Both the position numbers and the translations under genes were made by a program. From Anaerolineales bacterium UBA2317 (GTDB taxonomy: Bacteria; Chloroflexota; Anaerolineae; Anaerolineales; Villigracilaceae): a stretch of 64,000 nt of DNA. This document shows positions 8,142 through 15,182 of this stretch, piece by piece; positions within the stretch are counted from its first letter, which is position 1, and each line of letters starts with the position of its first letter. The notes beneath the pieces are model-generated. The model worked only from the letters and a program-made list of their open reading frames with translations. It did not search any database and was not told where the DNA came from. The stretch covers positions 10,204 through 74,203 of the forward strand of contig DDVH01000029.1 of the NCBI GenBank assembly GCA_002345215.1. Direction: 5' to 3'.

Positions 8142-9158
8142 TTACTTTTGTTTCTCCCAAACCTTACGGTCTTCAGCTTTCTCAGGGTCTAAATCTTTTG
8201 GTTCAAGGGGTTTGAAAATTTTATGTCCATGTGAAGTCCATAAATCTGCGGCAAGTTTTTGCGGATTACATTCAACGCCTTGTGCAGAAAAATATTGGCA
8301 AACTCGCATTACATCACGTTGAAAAATTTTCCATGCGGATGGATTGGATTCGGGAATCACAATTTGTGGGAAATCAATCAGACTAATTTCACCATTCCAA
8401 TATAAGATGTTATATGCCGATAGATCTCCGTGAATGCAATTATGTTTGAGCATTAAATCAATATTGTGAATTACACGCTCAAAAAGAACTTGGGCTTCAT
8501 CTGCCTCAAGCGAAACCGAATTTAGAATTGGCGCAGCAGTTGTCAGGTCACCGATGAAGCACATCAGAATCGCATTTTTCTCTTTGGCATACACTTTTGG
8601 CACATCTGCACCCGCATTAAACAAATCTTCCATCGTTTTGTATTCGTATGCAATCCACGAAGTGTGACGAACTTCTTCACCATATTTTGTGCGTTTGACA
8701 ATGGCATTGATATCGGCTTCTTTCCAAAGCAAATGACCTTCTTCATCTAAGTCAGCGCGTCCCTGACGATACTCTTGCACATTTTTCAAACTTCGCAAAG
8801 AACTAGGGCGATAAATTTTTGCGGCAAGCAAAGGCGCATCTATTTCACGTGCAGGCTTGCACAAATACACCGAAGCCTCTTTACCAACTTTAACTTTTTT
8901 CAACACATCGCCAATCCATTTGTGTTCGTAAAACGCGCCCAAGGTTTCAGTCAACCACCATTCTTCAAAACGCGCGGCTTTATAAGTGAATCTAAACGTT
9001 TTACGCGAATCATCTTGCTCTTTTAGGAATTCGTAATCTGATTTTGATATTTGTTTTGGATGTCTGCCAGTTTTGCGCGGACGGCGCTTACTAGCATTTA
9101 ACATTTCTTCGTATGGGTCATTATCATCTAACAAACGAGATAAATCTTTTGTATTCAT
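8142..9158 (-). CDS. RIO1-family atypical protein serine kinase
   Basis: 338 residues. The RIO fold is recognisable from VGKEASVYLCKP (about residues 91-102, the glycine-poor nucleotide loop), LAAKIYRPSS with the ATP-binding Lys114, the catalytic loop CIHGDLSAYNIL (Asp245, Asn250) and the metal-binding SLIDFPQIV (Asp262). RIO kinases/ATPases act on ribosome maturation in archaea and eukaryotes; the bacterial role is poorly known. The first 50 residues are a basic, probably flexible extension. Its 5' leader contains two short palindromes and, further up, the terminator of the small unit at 9.25-9.42 kb. No convincing SD is visible before the start. The CCACAGAG repeat abuts its end. Confidence 0.9.
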   Translation of the reverse strand: MNTKDLSRLLDDNDPYEEMLNASKRRPRKTGRHPKQISKSDYEFLKEQDDSRKTFRFTYKAARFEEWWLTETLGAFYEHKWIGDVLKKVKVGKEASVYLCKPAREIDAPLLAAKIYRPSSLRSLKNVQEYRQGRADLDEEGHLLWKEADINAIVKRTKYGEEVRHTSWIAYEYKTMEDLFNAGADVPKVYAKEKNAILMCFIGDLTTAAPILNSVSLEADEAQVLFERVIHNIDLMLKHNCIHGDLSAYNILYWNGEISLIDFPQIVIPESNPSAWKIFQRDVMRVCQYFSAQGVECNPQKLAADLWTSHGHKIFKPLEPKDLDPEKAEDRKVWEKQK

Positions 9159-9173
9159 TGTTGCCTTAATGAC

Positions 9174-9238
9174 AAGACCTGACAGGTCTTATCCTGTATG
9201 ATTAAAAATTCATCACACTGCGGAGACCTGTCAGGTCT
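9174..9238. repeat. Two AGACCTG-CAGGTCT palindromes in the RIO1 leader
   Basis: AAGACCTGACAGGTCTT lies at 9174-9190 and AGACCTGTCAGGTCT at 9224-9238, 33 bp apart. Each is a near-perfect palindrome and they share the outer AGACCT/AGGTCT. Related GACCTGTTAGACC wording occurs in the sodA terminator at 52892-52905. They could be mobile palindromic units or binding sites for a dimeric regulator. Confidence 0.6.
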
Positions 9239-9245
9239 AGGTTAA

Positions 9246-9278
9246 ATAAAAAAACCGCAGGCTGAGTACGCCTGCGGA
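9246..9278 (-). terminator. Rho-independent terminator of the small transcription unit
   Basis: On the reverse strand CCGCAGGC and GCCTGCGG form a perfect 8-bp stem with a 7-base loop, followed directly by seven T. It lies 14 bp after the stop of the 20-codon ORF and about 90 bp before the RIO1 start. Confidence 0.85.
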
Positions 9279-9386
9279 GATAAGCAACAAAATTACATCT
9301 CGTGTAAAGGAGGCGCACTGAACAAAAATGATTTGGATGATTTAGCAACTTGCATGGCTATGAGCCTCCTTTCGGTAGAATAAGAT
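9247..9386 (-). ncRNA. Candidate short (about 140 nt) transcript containing a 20-codon ORF
   Basis: The span is bounded by a strong promoter (9393-9421) and a strong terminator (9246-9278). Within it AAAGGAGGC (SD, reverse strand 9372-9364) is fully complementary to GCCTCCTTT (9314-9306) near the end of the ORF. The RNA can therefore fold so that its own ORF closes its SD. CCTCCTTT is also the wording of the 16S rRNA anti-SD. It may be a microprotein mRNA, a regulatory RNA, or a leader/attenuator for RIO1. The ends are inferred from the promoter and terminator only. Confidence 0.55.
9293..9355 (-). CDS. 20-residue microprotein or leader peptide (MQVAKSSKSFLFSAPPLHEM)
   Basis: A complete small ORF that begins with ATG at 9355, 9 nt after the SD core GAAAGGAGG, and ends with TAA at 9293-9295. 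It has its own consensus-like promoter and an immediate rho-independent terminator. The peptide is Ser/Lys-rich at the front with a FLF patch in the middle, and ends APPLHEM. It is not long or hydrophobic enough for a membrane helix and has no Cys. No radical SAM, LanM-like or peptidase gene lies beside it, so a modified-peptide precursor is possible but unsupported. The leader-terminator-gene order also fits an attenuator upstream of RIO1. Function unknown. Confidence 0.55.
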   Translation of the reverse strand: MQVAKSSKSFLFSAPPLHEM

Positions 9387-9392
9387 AGCGAG

Positions 9393-9421
9393 ATTGTATG
9401 CCAACATAAATACTTCGTCAA
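9393..9421 (-). promoter_or_regulatory. Sigma70-like promoter of the small transcription unit
   Basis: Reverse strand TTGACG (9421-9416), 17-bp spacer, TACAAT (9398-9393). Transcription would start near 9386, giving a leader of about 30 nt before the 20-codon ORF. The promoter begins just after the stop codon of the hydrolase gene at 9424. Confidence 0.75.
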
Positions 9422-9423
9422 GC

Positions 9424-10521
9424 CTATTTTAAGTGCGCATCAAAAAAATCTACGGCACGGTTCATAAACAACAACCACGCATCGCCCACAAACGAATGGC
9501 GTTCATTTTCATACACAAACAACTCCACATCTTTGCCTGCGTCTATCAACGTCTGATTTAATTTATAAGACCATTCAGGCGGGGTTGAACCGATGTAATC
9601 TCCATCCGCTGAACCGATATGAATTTGAATTGGAACAGATACAGAATCTAAAAAATAGATTGGAGCAATTTCCCGCATCATTTCTGGATTTGTAGCTGAT
9701 TCTACATAGGCGGCAATTACTTCACTTGGAAGTGATTCGGGAATCACATCGGCAGAGTTACAAGTTTGCAATAACTCACCTGCATAAATATCTCCAATGC
9801 AACCGTATCCCCAACGAGCAATCAAATCGGCATCATCGGCTGAATTCGGTGCGTATAACACCGCCGCTTTTATCGGTGAATCCAAAGTTAATATCTTGGT
9901 TGCGATTCCGCCACCCATGCTGTGTCCCCACATGCCAATGCGAGTTGTATCCGCTTGCGGAAGAGAGTCTAAAGATGAGATTAAGTTCATCACATCAGTC
10001 ACCAAGCCGGTATGGAAGAATGAAGCGTCTACGTCTGATCCGCCCCAACTGCGAAAATCAGAAGCGATGGTGATATATCCTCTTTCAACGAAATAAACCG
10101 AAGCGCGATCAGTGCCATCACCTGATGTGTATTCACTGCGATTTACATAGCCATGATTCATGATGATGACTGGAAATGGTACTTCACCCTGCGGGATTTG
10201 CAAAATGCCTGTAATCCGCAATCCATCTGATGGATATGAAATTAGATACTTTGTGTAGGTATCCGTTAATCCCATAACAACATCTAAAGAAATTTCTCCG
10301 CCTGTAAAATTTCTTTCCCTCAACCCTGCAATGGTATATGGATACATCAAATGTGGAATTGCAGTTGCAGTAGGATGTATCGTTTGTGTTGGTTGTGGAG
10401 TAAAAGTTTCAGTCGGGCGAATAATTGTTACGATTGGTGTTGGTAAAATCCTTATTGGTTCAGCCGAAGACTTGCAACTTGTTATGAAAATAAAAATTAC
10501 GATCCACGCAAAACGAAGCAT
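9424..10521 (-). CDS. Lipoprotein alpha/beta hydrolase (dienelactone-hydrolase / S9-like)
   Basis: 365 residues with a lipoprotein signal (lipobox ITSC, Cys16) and a short Thr/Pro stalk to about residue 55. The hydrolase domain shows FPVIIMNHGYVNR (oxyanion side), SDFRSWGGSD, the nucleophile elbow GHSMGGG (Ser201), an acid in GSADGDYIGS (Asp306 or 308) and the histidine in NERHSF (His342). It is likely an esterase or peptidase displayed outside the membrane; the substrate is not evident. The start lies 2 bp after the stop of the kinase-like gene upstream, and that gene follows the acyltransferase by 9 bp, so the three form an operon. Confidence 0.88.
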   Translation of the reverse strand: MLRFAWIVIFIFITSCKSSAEPIRILPTPIVTIIRPTETFTPQPTQTIHPTATAIPHLMYPYTIAGLRERNFTGGEISLDVVMGLTDTYTKYLISYPSDGLRITGILQIPQGEVPFPVIIMNHGYVNRSEYTSGDGTDRASVYFVERGYITIASDFRSWGGSDVDASFFHTGLVTDVMNLISSLDSLPQADTTRIGMWGHSMGGGIATKILTLDSPIKAAVLYAPNSADDADLIARWGYGCIGDIYAGELLQTCNSADVIPESLPSEVIAAYVESATNPEMMREIAPIYFLDSVSVPIQIHIGSADGDYIGSTPPEWSYKLNQTLIDAGKDVELFVYENERHSFVGDAWLLFMNRAVDFFDAHLK

Positions 10522-10523
10522 AA

Positions 10524-11213
10524 TTAAATTGGAATTGTAAAAAAGAAAGAACTGCCTGCGCCTTCTTTGCTTTCAAACCATGTTTCGCCGTCATGTAAAT
10601 GGATAATATGCTCGACAATTTTTAATCCAAGCCCAAAGCCTAAACGCAGGTCGGATTTATCTTCTAAGATAGTTTCAAATGCTTCAAAAACATGTTCTTG
10701 CTTTTCTTCAGGAATACCAATGCCGGTATCATGCACTTCAAATAAAATGTTATTCGGTTCTTTTTTTATGCGCAGTGTAATCGTTCCATTTTCGGTAAAC
10801 TTGACCGCATTATGAATGTAGTGAAGTAAGGCTTGAGATAATCTTTCTGCATCGGCTTCGATGGTTGGTAAATTTTCATCAATATCTTCTTCTAAAGTCA
10901 AACCGAAGCCGTTTTCTATCATTTGGTCTGCAACTGTCAAAACACCATCTAAAATAGCAGAGATGTCAACTTCTTCCAAATTTAATTCCATTTTGTCGTT
11001 AACAGTTAGGGCATAATCATAGAGTAAGTTGGCATCTTCTATGACGGGCGAAAGTGCGGCATAGATATGGTTGATTGGCGAATCTTCTATATCTATATAA
11101 TCTTCAAGTTCTTCGATTTTATATAAATCACGCACTTTGGATTGGGCAAAGACTAAGTCTTTGCGCATTTTGGATGACATACGATATAAAAATTGATTGT
11201 GTTTGTCTGACAT
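10524..11213 (-). CDS. Histidine-kinase-like protein lacking the phospho-accepting His
   Basis: 229 residues, no membrane segment. The C-terminal half is a clear HATPase domain: N-box HYIHNAVKFT (Asn135), G1 box DTGIGIP (162-168), F-box region FEAFE, G2 box GFGLGL (192-197). The N-terminal helix FLYRMSSKMRKDL lines up with the H-box FLANMSHELRTPL, but the histidine is Ser14 and the following Glu/Leu/Pro pattern is lost. It may thus bind ATP and dimerise without autophosphorylating, or act as a phosphatase or anti-sigma-type switch. No response regulator is adjacent. Middle gene of the operon 12728-9424. Confidence 0.82.
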   Translation of the reverse strand: MSDKHNQFLYRMSSKMRKDLVFAQSKVRDLYKIEELEDYIDIEDSPINHIYAALSPVIEDANLLYDYALTVNDKMELNLEEVDISAILDGVLTVADQMIENGFGLTLEEDIDENLPTIEADAERLSQALLHYIHNAVKFTENGTITLRIKKEPNNILFEVHDTGIGIPEEKQEHVFEAFETILEDKSDLRLGFGLGLKIVEHIIHLHDGETWFESKEGAGSSFFFTIPI

Positions 11214-11222
11214 GAATTTTCC

Positions 11223-12728
11223 TTATGAAGAAGAAGAAGGGAGTAACACTTTTTGACTTCGTAACATCCATGCGCGGTATATAAAACGAGTGAGCAATGA
11301 CAATGATAAAACAATTGCCCAATCCATCAGGAAGACACTACGCGGGAAATTTTCAAACCAACCTATACTGAATCCGATGTAGGCAATGACAGAAAAAATG
11401 ATAGTACCTGTTGTAACAGAAATGAAAACAGACCGAAGCATTTGAGTTAAGTTTCCTGTAAGAACAGCCGTATTAAGTGTATTGAAATAAACTGATAAAG
11501 CCGTTCGCAAGAAAAATGCAGAATAAAAGATAACCCTCATCATGGTTTGATATGAAGCAAACTCACGCGGATGGTCAAAGCGTAGGCGGAAAGAAATGTA
11601 GACTGAAGCAGTAACAATTACAAGGTCAAGGAGTAGAAGCGGGATGTTTATCTTCTGTAATGTTTTCTTCAACCAATTTCTTAGCGGTTGGTCAACAAAA
11701 AAATGGGCAAGTAATCCTATCCCAATCATCATTGGAATCACAGATGCGTCAAAAATTTGTTGCGGGTTAGAAATAGAAGCGGTGGTGTGCAAATATCTTT
11801 CAAACAACCAAACGATAGGAACATGTAGAATATAAATCGCGTACGAAGTTTCACCCAATGTGACAAGAGCTGGGTGATTGAGTATATTTGATACGCGCGA
11901 TTCATCCAGTGATAAGGAAATGATAAATAAAATCATAAACGGAGCAAGCAAACCAGCCATTGGTTGTAAATCATTGGGAAACAAAGTTGGGTTTCTTATA
12001 CTGACAATGCAATATACAATTACGAAGAGAGCACTAAATAATAGCGTAGAAAATATGGTACGCACACTGATACTTTGATGCCTGCCCTCCCGTAAGTACC
12101 ATATCCCGCCAACAACGCCCATAATAAATGAGTTGAGATGAAAAACTGGAGAGTATACAATGAAGCCTTGATTCTCGGGAAAATATCGAATCCAGAAAAT
12201 ATGATGTATAAGTTGGCTAATTACCCACAGCACAATTGAAAATGAAATTAATTTTTTAGTAGATTGCTTATATGCCCATATAGTGAAAAACGGGAAAATA
12301 GCATAAAAGAAAAATTCTACAGTCATAGACCATGAGGCATAGTTAAATGATTGTGAATAGGAAGGAATCCATGCTTGAACCACAAAAATGTTGGCTAAAA
12401 TTTTTTGGGGTTTTATTCTTAAAATAGAATCCGCATAAAAATAACACGTTAATAAAAATGCGATTAGGTATAGTGGATATATCCGTATCACTCTCGCCCG
12501 CCAATAGCCAGCAATATCAAACTTTTCATTCGGGCGAAAATACACCAATGCCATTACAAACCCTGAAAGAACATACAAATAGCTGACCGCTGTAGGAGCA
12601 GAACGAAGCAATTCTGAAAAAGGAAGTTGGCTTAAAAAATCAAAAATTACGCCACCATCGTCATGATAAAACAAAACCAGTATTATCATCAGAAAGCGGG
12701 TGAAAGTTAATTGGTCAAGGCGTTTCAT
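11223..12728 (-). CDS. Acyltransferase-3 (OafA-like) fused to a CapD/PglF-type membrane domain
   Basis: 501 residues, about 14 hydrophobic segments. Residues 1 to about 348 match acyltransferase family 3, with RLDQLTFTRFLMIILVLFYHDDGG at the start (His22 is the usual catalytic His) and ETSYAIYILHVPIV near the end; these enzymes O-acylate surface sugars. Residues about 349-501 start a new unit: LLLDLVIVTASVYISFRLRFD, a middle FFLRTALSVYF, and NFPRSVFLMDWAIVLSLSLLTRFIYR. That order resembles the N-terminal membrane domain of CapD/WbpM/PglF sugar dehydratases and WbaP-type transferases, here without the Rossmann domain. The protein probably modifies a surface glycan. First gene of a three-gene operon. 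Confidence 0.85.
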   Translation of the reverse strand: MKRLDQLTFTRFLMIILVLFYHDDGGVIFDFLSQLPFSELLRSAPTAVSYLYVLSGFVMALVYFRPNEKFDIAGYWRARVIRIYPLYLIAFLLTCYFYADSILRIKPQKILANIFVVQAWIPSYSQSFNYASWSMTVEFFFYAIFPFFTIWAYKQSTKKLISFSIVLWVISQLIHHIFWIRYFPENQGFIVYSPVFHLNSFIMGVVGGIWYLREGRHQSISVRTIFSTLLFSALFVIVYCIVSIRNPTLFPNDLQPMAGLLAPFMILFIISLSLDESRVSNILNHPALVTLGETSYAIYILHVPIVWLFERYLHTTASISNPQQIFDASVIPMMIGIGLLAHFFVDQPLRNWLKKTLQKINIPLLLLDLVIVTASVYISFRLRFDHPREFASYQTMMRVIFYSAFFLRTALSVYFNTLNTAVLTGNLTQMLRSVFISVTTGTIIFSVIAYIGFSIGWFENFPRSVFLMDWAIVLSLSLLTRFIYRAWMLRSQKVLLPSSSS

Positions 12729-12736
12729 TAATTAAA

Positions 12737-13624
12737 TTATGCTTTCTTTCCTCTTAAGAACACAACCCAATAAATAGCCGCCACAAACACCGCGCCGCCA
12801 ATGATGTTACCAATTGTGACGGGGATTAAATTATTTACAAAAAATGCCTGCCACGTTAATGAATCCAAGTTTGCGACTCTTTCTCCAACACGCGAGAGAA
12901 ATTCAGAATCAAACATTTTGACGAACAAAGCGTAGGGTATGAAATACATATTTGCCACACTATGCTCAAAACCTGCCGCCACAAAAGCAGTGATGGGGAA
13001 AATAATTGAGGCGATTTTATCTAATGTAGTTCTAGCACTGAACGTCAACCACACGGCTAAACAGACCAATACATTACATAAAACTCCTAAGGCAATGGCT
13101 TGAACAAAATCTAATTCACTTTTTGAAACAGCAATTCGTAAAGCGGCAATTCCAACTGCATCAGCACCAAATGTATATTGCTTTGAGAAAAGCATCAGCA
13201 CAGCCGTACCCACTGCACCAATGAAGTTCCCAATATAAACAATGACCCAATTGCGCAGTAACGCGCTTGTGCTCACCTTTTTGCTTGCCCAAGCCATCAC
13301 GATTAGGTTGTTGCCAGTAAATAATTCTGCTCCGCCTACAACCACCAAGATGAGACCGAGGCAAAAAACCAAACCCGTTAATAAACGAGTGACACCATAA
13401 GGCAATGCAGTTGAATATGCCAAAGCACCATCTGCCCCACTGACCGAAATTGCACCCGCTGAAATTGTTGTAGCAAAAATACTGCCAAATGCAATAAAGG
13501 CACCCGCCAAAATCGAAAGCATCAACATTGTAAAAAATTGCATGTTGGCTTTACGAACGCCAATGCTTTCAGCCTTCTCTGCCATTTCAGCAGGTAAAAG
13601 AGAATCAATGTGAATTTCATTCAT
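12737..13624 (-). CDS. Formate/nitrite transporter (FocA/NirC, FNT family)
   Basis: 295 residues, six membrane segments. FNT signatures are FTMLMLSILAGAFIAFGSIFATT near the start, GLVFCLGLILVVVGGAELFTGNN in the second/third helices, and NVLVCLAVWLTFSARTTLDKI, GFEHSVANMYFIP and NNLIPVTIGNIIGGAVFVA in the rest. FNT pentamers pass formate, nitrite or hydrosulfide. An SD-like AAGGATGG precedes the start at a rather long distance. A promoter with TATAAT is seen at 13653-13681. It is divergent from MetV-MetF, which fits a formate role, although the substrate cannot be settled from sequence. Confidence 0.92.
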   Translation of the reverse strand: MNEIHIDSLLPAEMAEKAESIGVRKANMQFFTMLMLSILAGAFIAFGSIFATTISAGAISVSGADGALAYSTALPYGVTRLLTGLVFCLGLILVVVGGAELFTGNNLIVMAWASKKVSTSALLRNWVIVYIGNFIGAVGTAVLMLFSKQYTFGADAVGIAALRIAVSKSELDFVQAIALGVLCNVLVCLAVWLTFSARTTLDKIASIIFPITAFVAAGFEHSVANMYFIPYALFVKMFDSEFLSRVGERVANLDSLTWQAFFVNNLIPVTIGNIIGGAVFVAAIYWVVFLRGKKA

Positions 13625-13652
13625 GGTGAATCCATCCTTTCTTTTTGACTAA

Positions 13653-13681
13653 ATTATACCTTCCCAAAAAATCAAAGTCAG
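13653..13681 (-). promoter_or_regulatory. Promoter of the FNT gene
   Basis: Reverse strand CTGACT (13681-13676), 17-bp spacer, TATAAT (13658-13653), 28 bp before the FNT start. On the forward strand the same 100-bp gap contains two overlapping TATAAT boxes (13695-13707) before the metF SD AAGGAGCGAG, without a clear -35. Confidence 0.6.
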
Positions 13682-13724
13682 GGGTAAAATTATATATAAT
13701 ATATAATCTGCACAAGGAGCGAGA

Positions 13725-15173
13725 ATGTCCGTTTTCACACCGGGTCGTCGTTACCAGCCACCTTTCATGCCGTTCAAACGTCAGCCGTTCAAAAAACGCC
13801 TGCTAGCAAAAATTGAACTTGCCGTAAAAGGTCCGCTCTTTGGTTGTCGCATGTGCGGAAATTGCCTGCTCGCCGAAACCGCCCTCATCTGCCCCATGGA
13901 ATGCCCCAAAGGCTTGCGTAATGGTCCATGTGGCGGCTCAACCCCCGAAAAATGTTATGTTGATGAATCTCGCCCATGTATTTGGTACAAAATTTATGAT
14001 CGTGCTTTCAAATTAGGTCGTGAAGCCTATTTGCTAGAAGTTCTTCCGCCAATGGATTGGGAAAAAGCAGGAACAGATTCTTGGGGCGGAATCATAGACA
14101 ACGCCAAACAAATCGGCGTGCGGACAATTATTTCGCGTCTCGCTTCGGGGAAACCTGATTCTGTCTCCTCAACAGTAGATTCCATCTTACGCCCCGTCCG
14201 CCAGCCTGAATGGTGGCAAGGTGATTCAGAATATCACGCCCCAAAATATAGTGAACCCGTTTCAGAATTAGAACGCAAACTCAAAGCCGGTGAATTTGTC
14301 GTCACGGCTGAAATCTCCCCTCCCCTTTCTGTTGCTACAGAAAAAATGAAAAATAATATCAACATGCTTAAGCAGTATGTAACGGCATTAAATTTTACAG
14401 ACAATGCTTCAGCAGTTCCAAGAATGTCATCGGTAGCATGTTCAAAAATTGCGCTTGAACTTGGTGCAGAACCTGTGATGCAATTGAGTGCTAGAGAAAA
14501 AACGCGTGTTGGTTTGCAATCAGATGTAATCGGTGCATCAGCATTAGGTGTTCCCAATTTCTTATGTTTAACAGGTGACAGTATGATGATGAGCCCTGGA
14601 CCCAAAGGGCGCATGGATATTGTGGATATAGACTCAATTCAAATGCTGTGGATTCTACGTCGGTTAAGAGATGAAGCGAAATATCTCGATGGCAGAGAAA
14701 TTAAAAATCCACCACAATATTTTCTCGGCGCAGCGGCAAGTCCGTTTGCATCCAACATGAAATTTCAAGCCTTACGCGAACAAAAGAAAGTGAATGCGGG
14801 GGCGCAATTTTTCCAAACCAATGTGGTGTTTGATGCCGATGATTTAGATAACTGGCTGAATGAAATTGCGAAACGAGATATTTTAGATAAAGTATTTATT
14901 TTGATTGGAATTACGCCGCTACGCAGTTTCAAAATGGCAAAATACATGCACGATAAAATCCCCGGTATTTTTGTTCCAGAAAAAATTATGCAACGCATGG
15001 AAGTTGCCGATAAAAAAGGCAATGCTGAAGAAGAGGGCATTCAAATCGCATTGGAACTGGTTGAAAAAATCAAAACCAAACAAGGCGTGAATGGCTTGCA
15101 CATTATGTCTGTCGGGTGGGAAGAAGCAGTGCCGAGAATTGTAGAAGAAGGTGTGCGAGAACAACAGATATAA
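13725..15173 (+). CDS. metF: Methylenetetrahydrofolate reductase, MetV-MetF fusion
   Basis: 482 residues. The front (about 30-95) is the Cys-rich 'MTHFR C-terminal' domain of MetV: CRMCGNCLLAETALICPMECP and GPCGGSTPEKC give Cys 41, 44, 47, 56, 60, 69, 77, 85, fit for Fe-S clusters. From about residue 188 comes the FAD-binding MetF barrel: EFVVTAEISPPLSV, NFTDNASAVPRMSSVA, MQLSAREKTRVGLQSD, FLCLTGDS. MetF reduces methylene-THF to methyl-THF; in acetogens MetV is a separate partner, here it is one chain in the order V-F. It supplies methyl-THF for methionine or for a methyl branch. SD AAGGAG precedes the ATG. The TrmH gene follows 9 bp later. Confidence 0.9.
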   Translation: MSVFTPGRRYQPPFMPFKRQPFKKRLLAKIELAVKGPLFGCRMCGNCLLAETALICPMECPKGLRNGPCGGSTPEKCYVDESRPCIWYKIYDRAFKLGREAYLLEVLPPMDWEKAGTDSWGGIIDNAKQIGVRTIISRLASGKPDSVSSTVDSILRPVRQPEWWQGDSEYHAPKYSEPVSELERKLKAGEFVVTAEISPPLSVATEKMKNNINMLKQYVTALNFTDNASAVPRMSSVACSKIALELGAEPVMQLSAREKTRVGLQSDVIGASALGVPNFLCLTGDSMMMSPGPKGRMDIVDIDSIQMLWILRRLRDEAKYLDGREIKNPPQYFLGAAASPFASNMKFQALREQKKVNAGAQFFQTNVVFDADDLDNWLNEIAKRDILDKVFILIGITPLRSFKMAKYMHDKIPGIFVPEKIMQRMEVADKKGNAEEEGIQIALELVEKIKTKQGVNGLHIMSVGWEEAVPRIVEEGVREQQI

Positions 15174-15182
15174 TCACTCGCT

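Noticed and set aside
9328..9345. Forward-strand five-codon ORF (MIWMI) with an upstream AAAGGAGG
   Set aside because: The SD-like word is the complement of the anti-SD stretch in the reverse-strand unit, the spacing is long, and no forward promoter or terminator is seen.
14234..14614. 126-codon reverse-strand ORF opposite metF
   Set aside because: Shadow of a strongly supported forward gene with conserved motifs; no SD.
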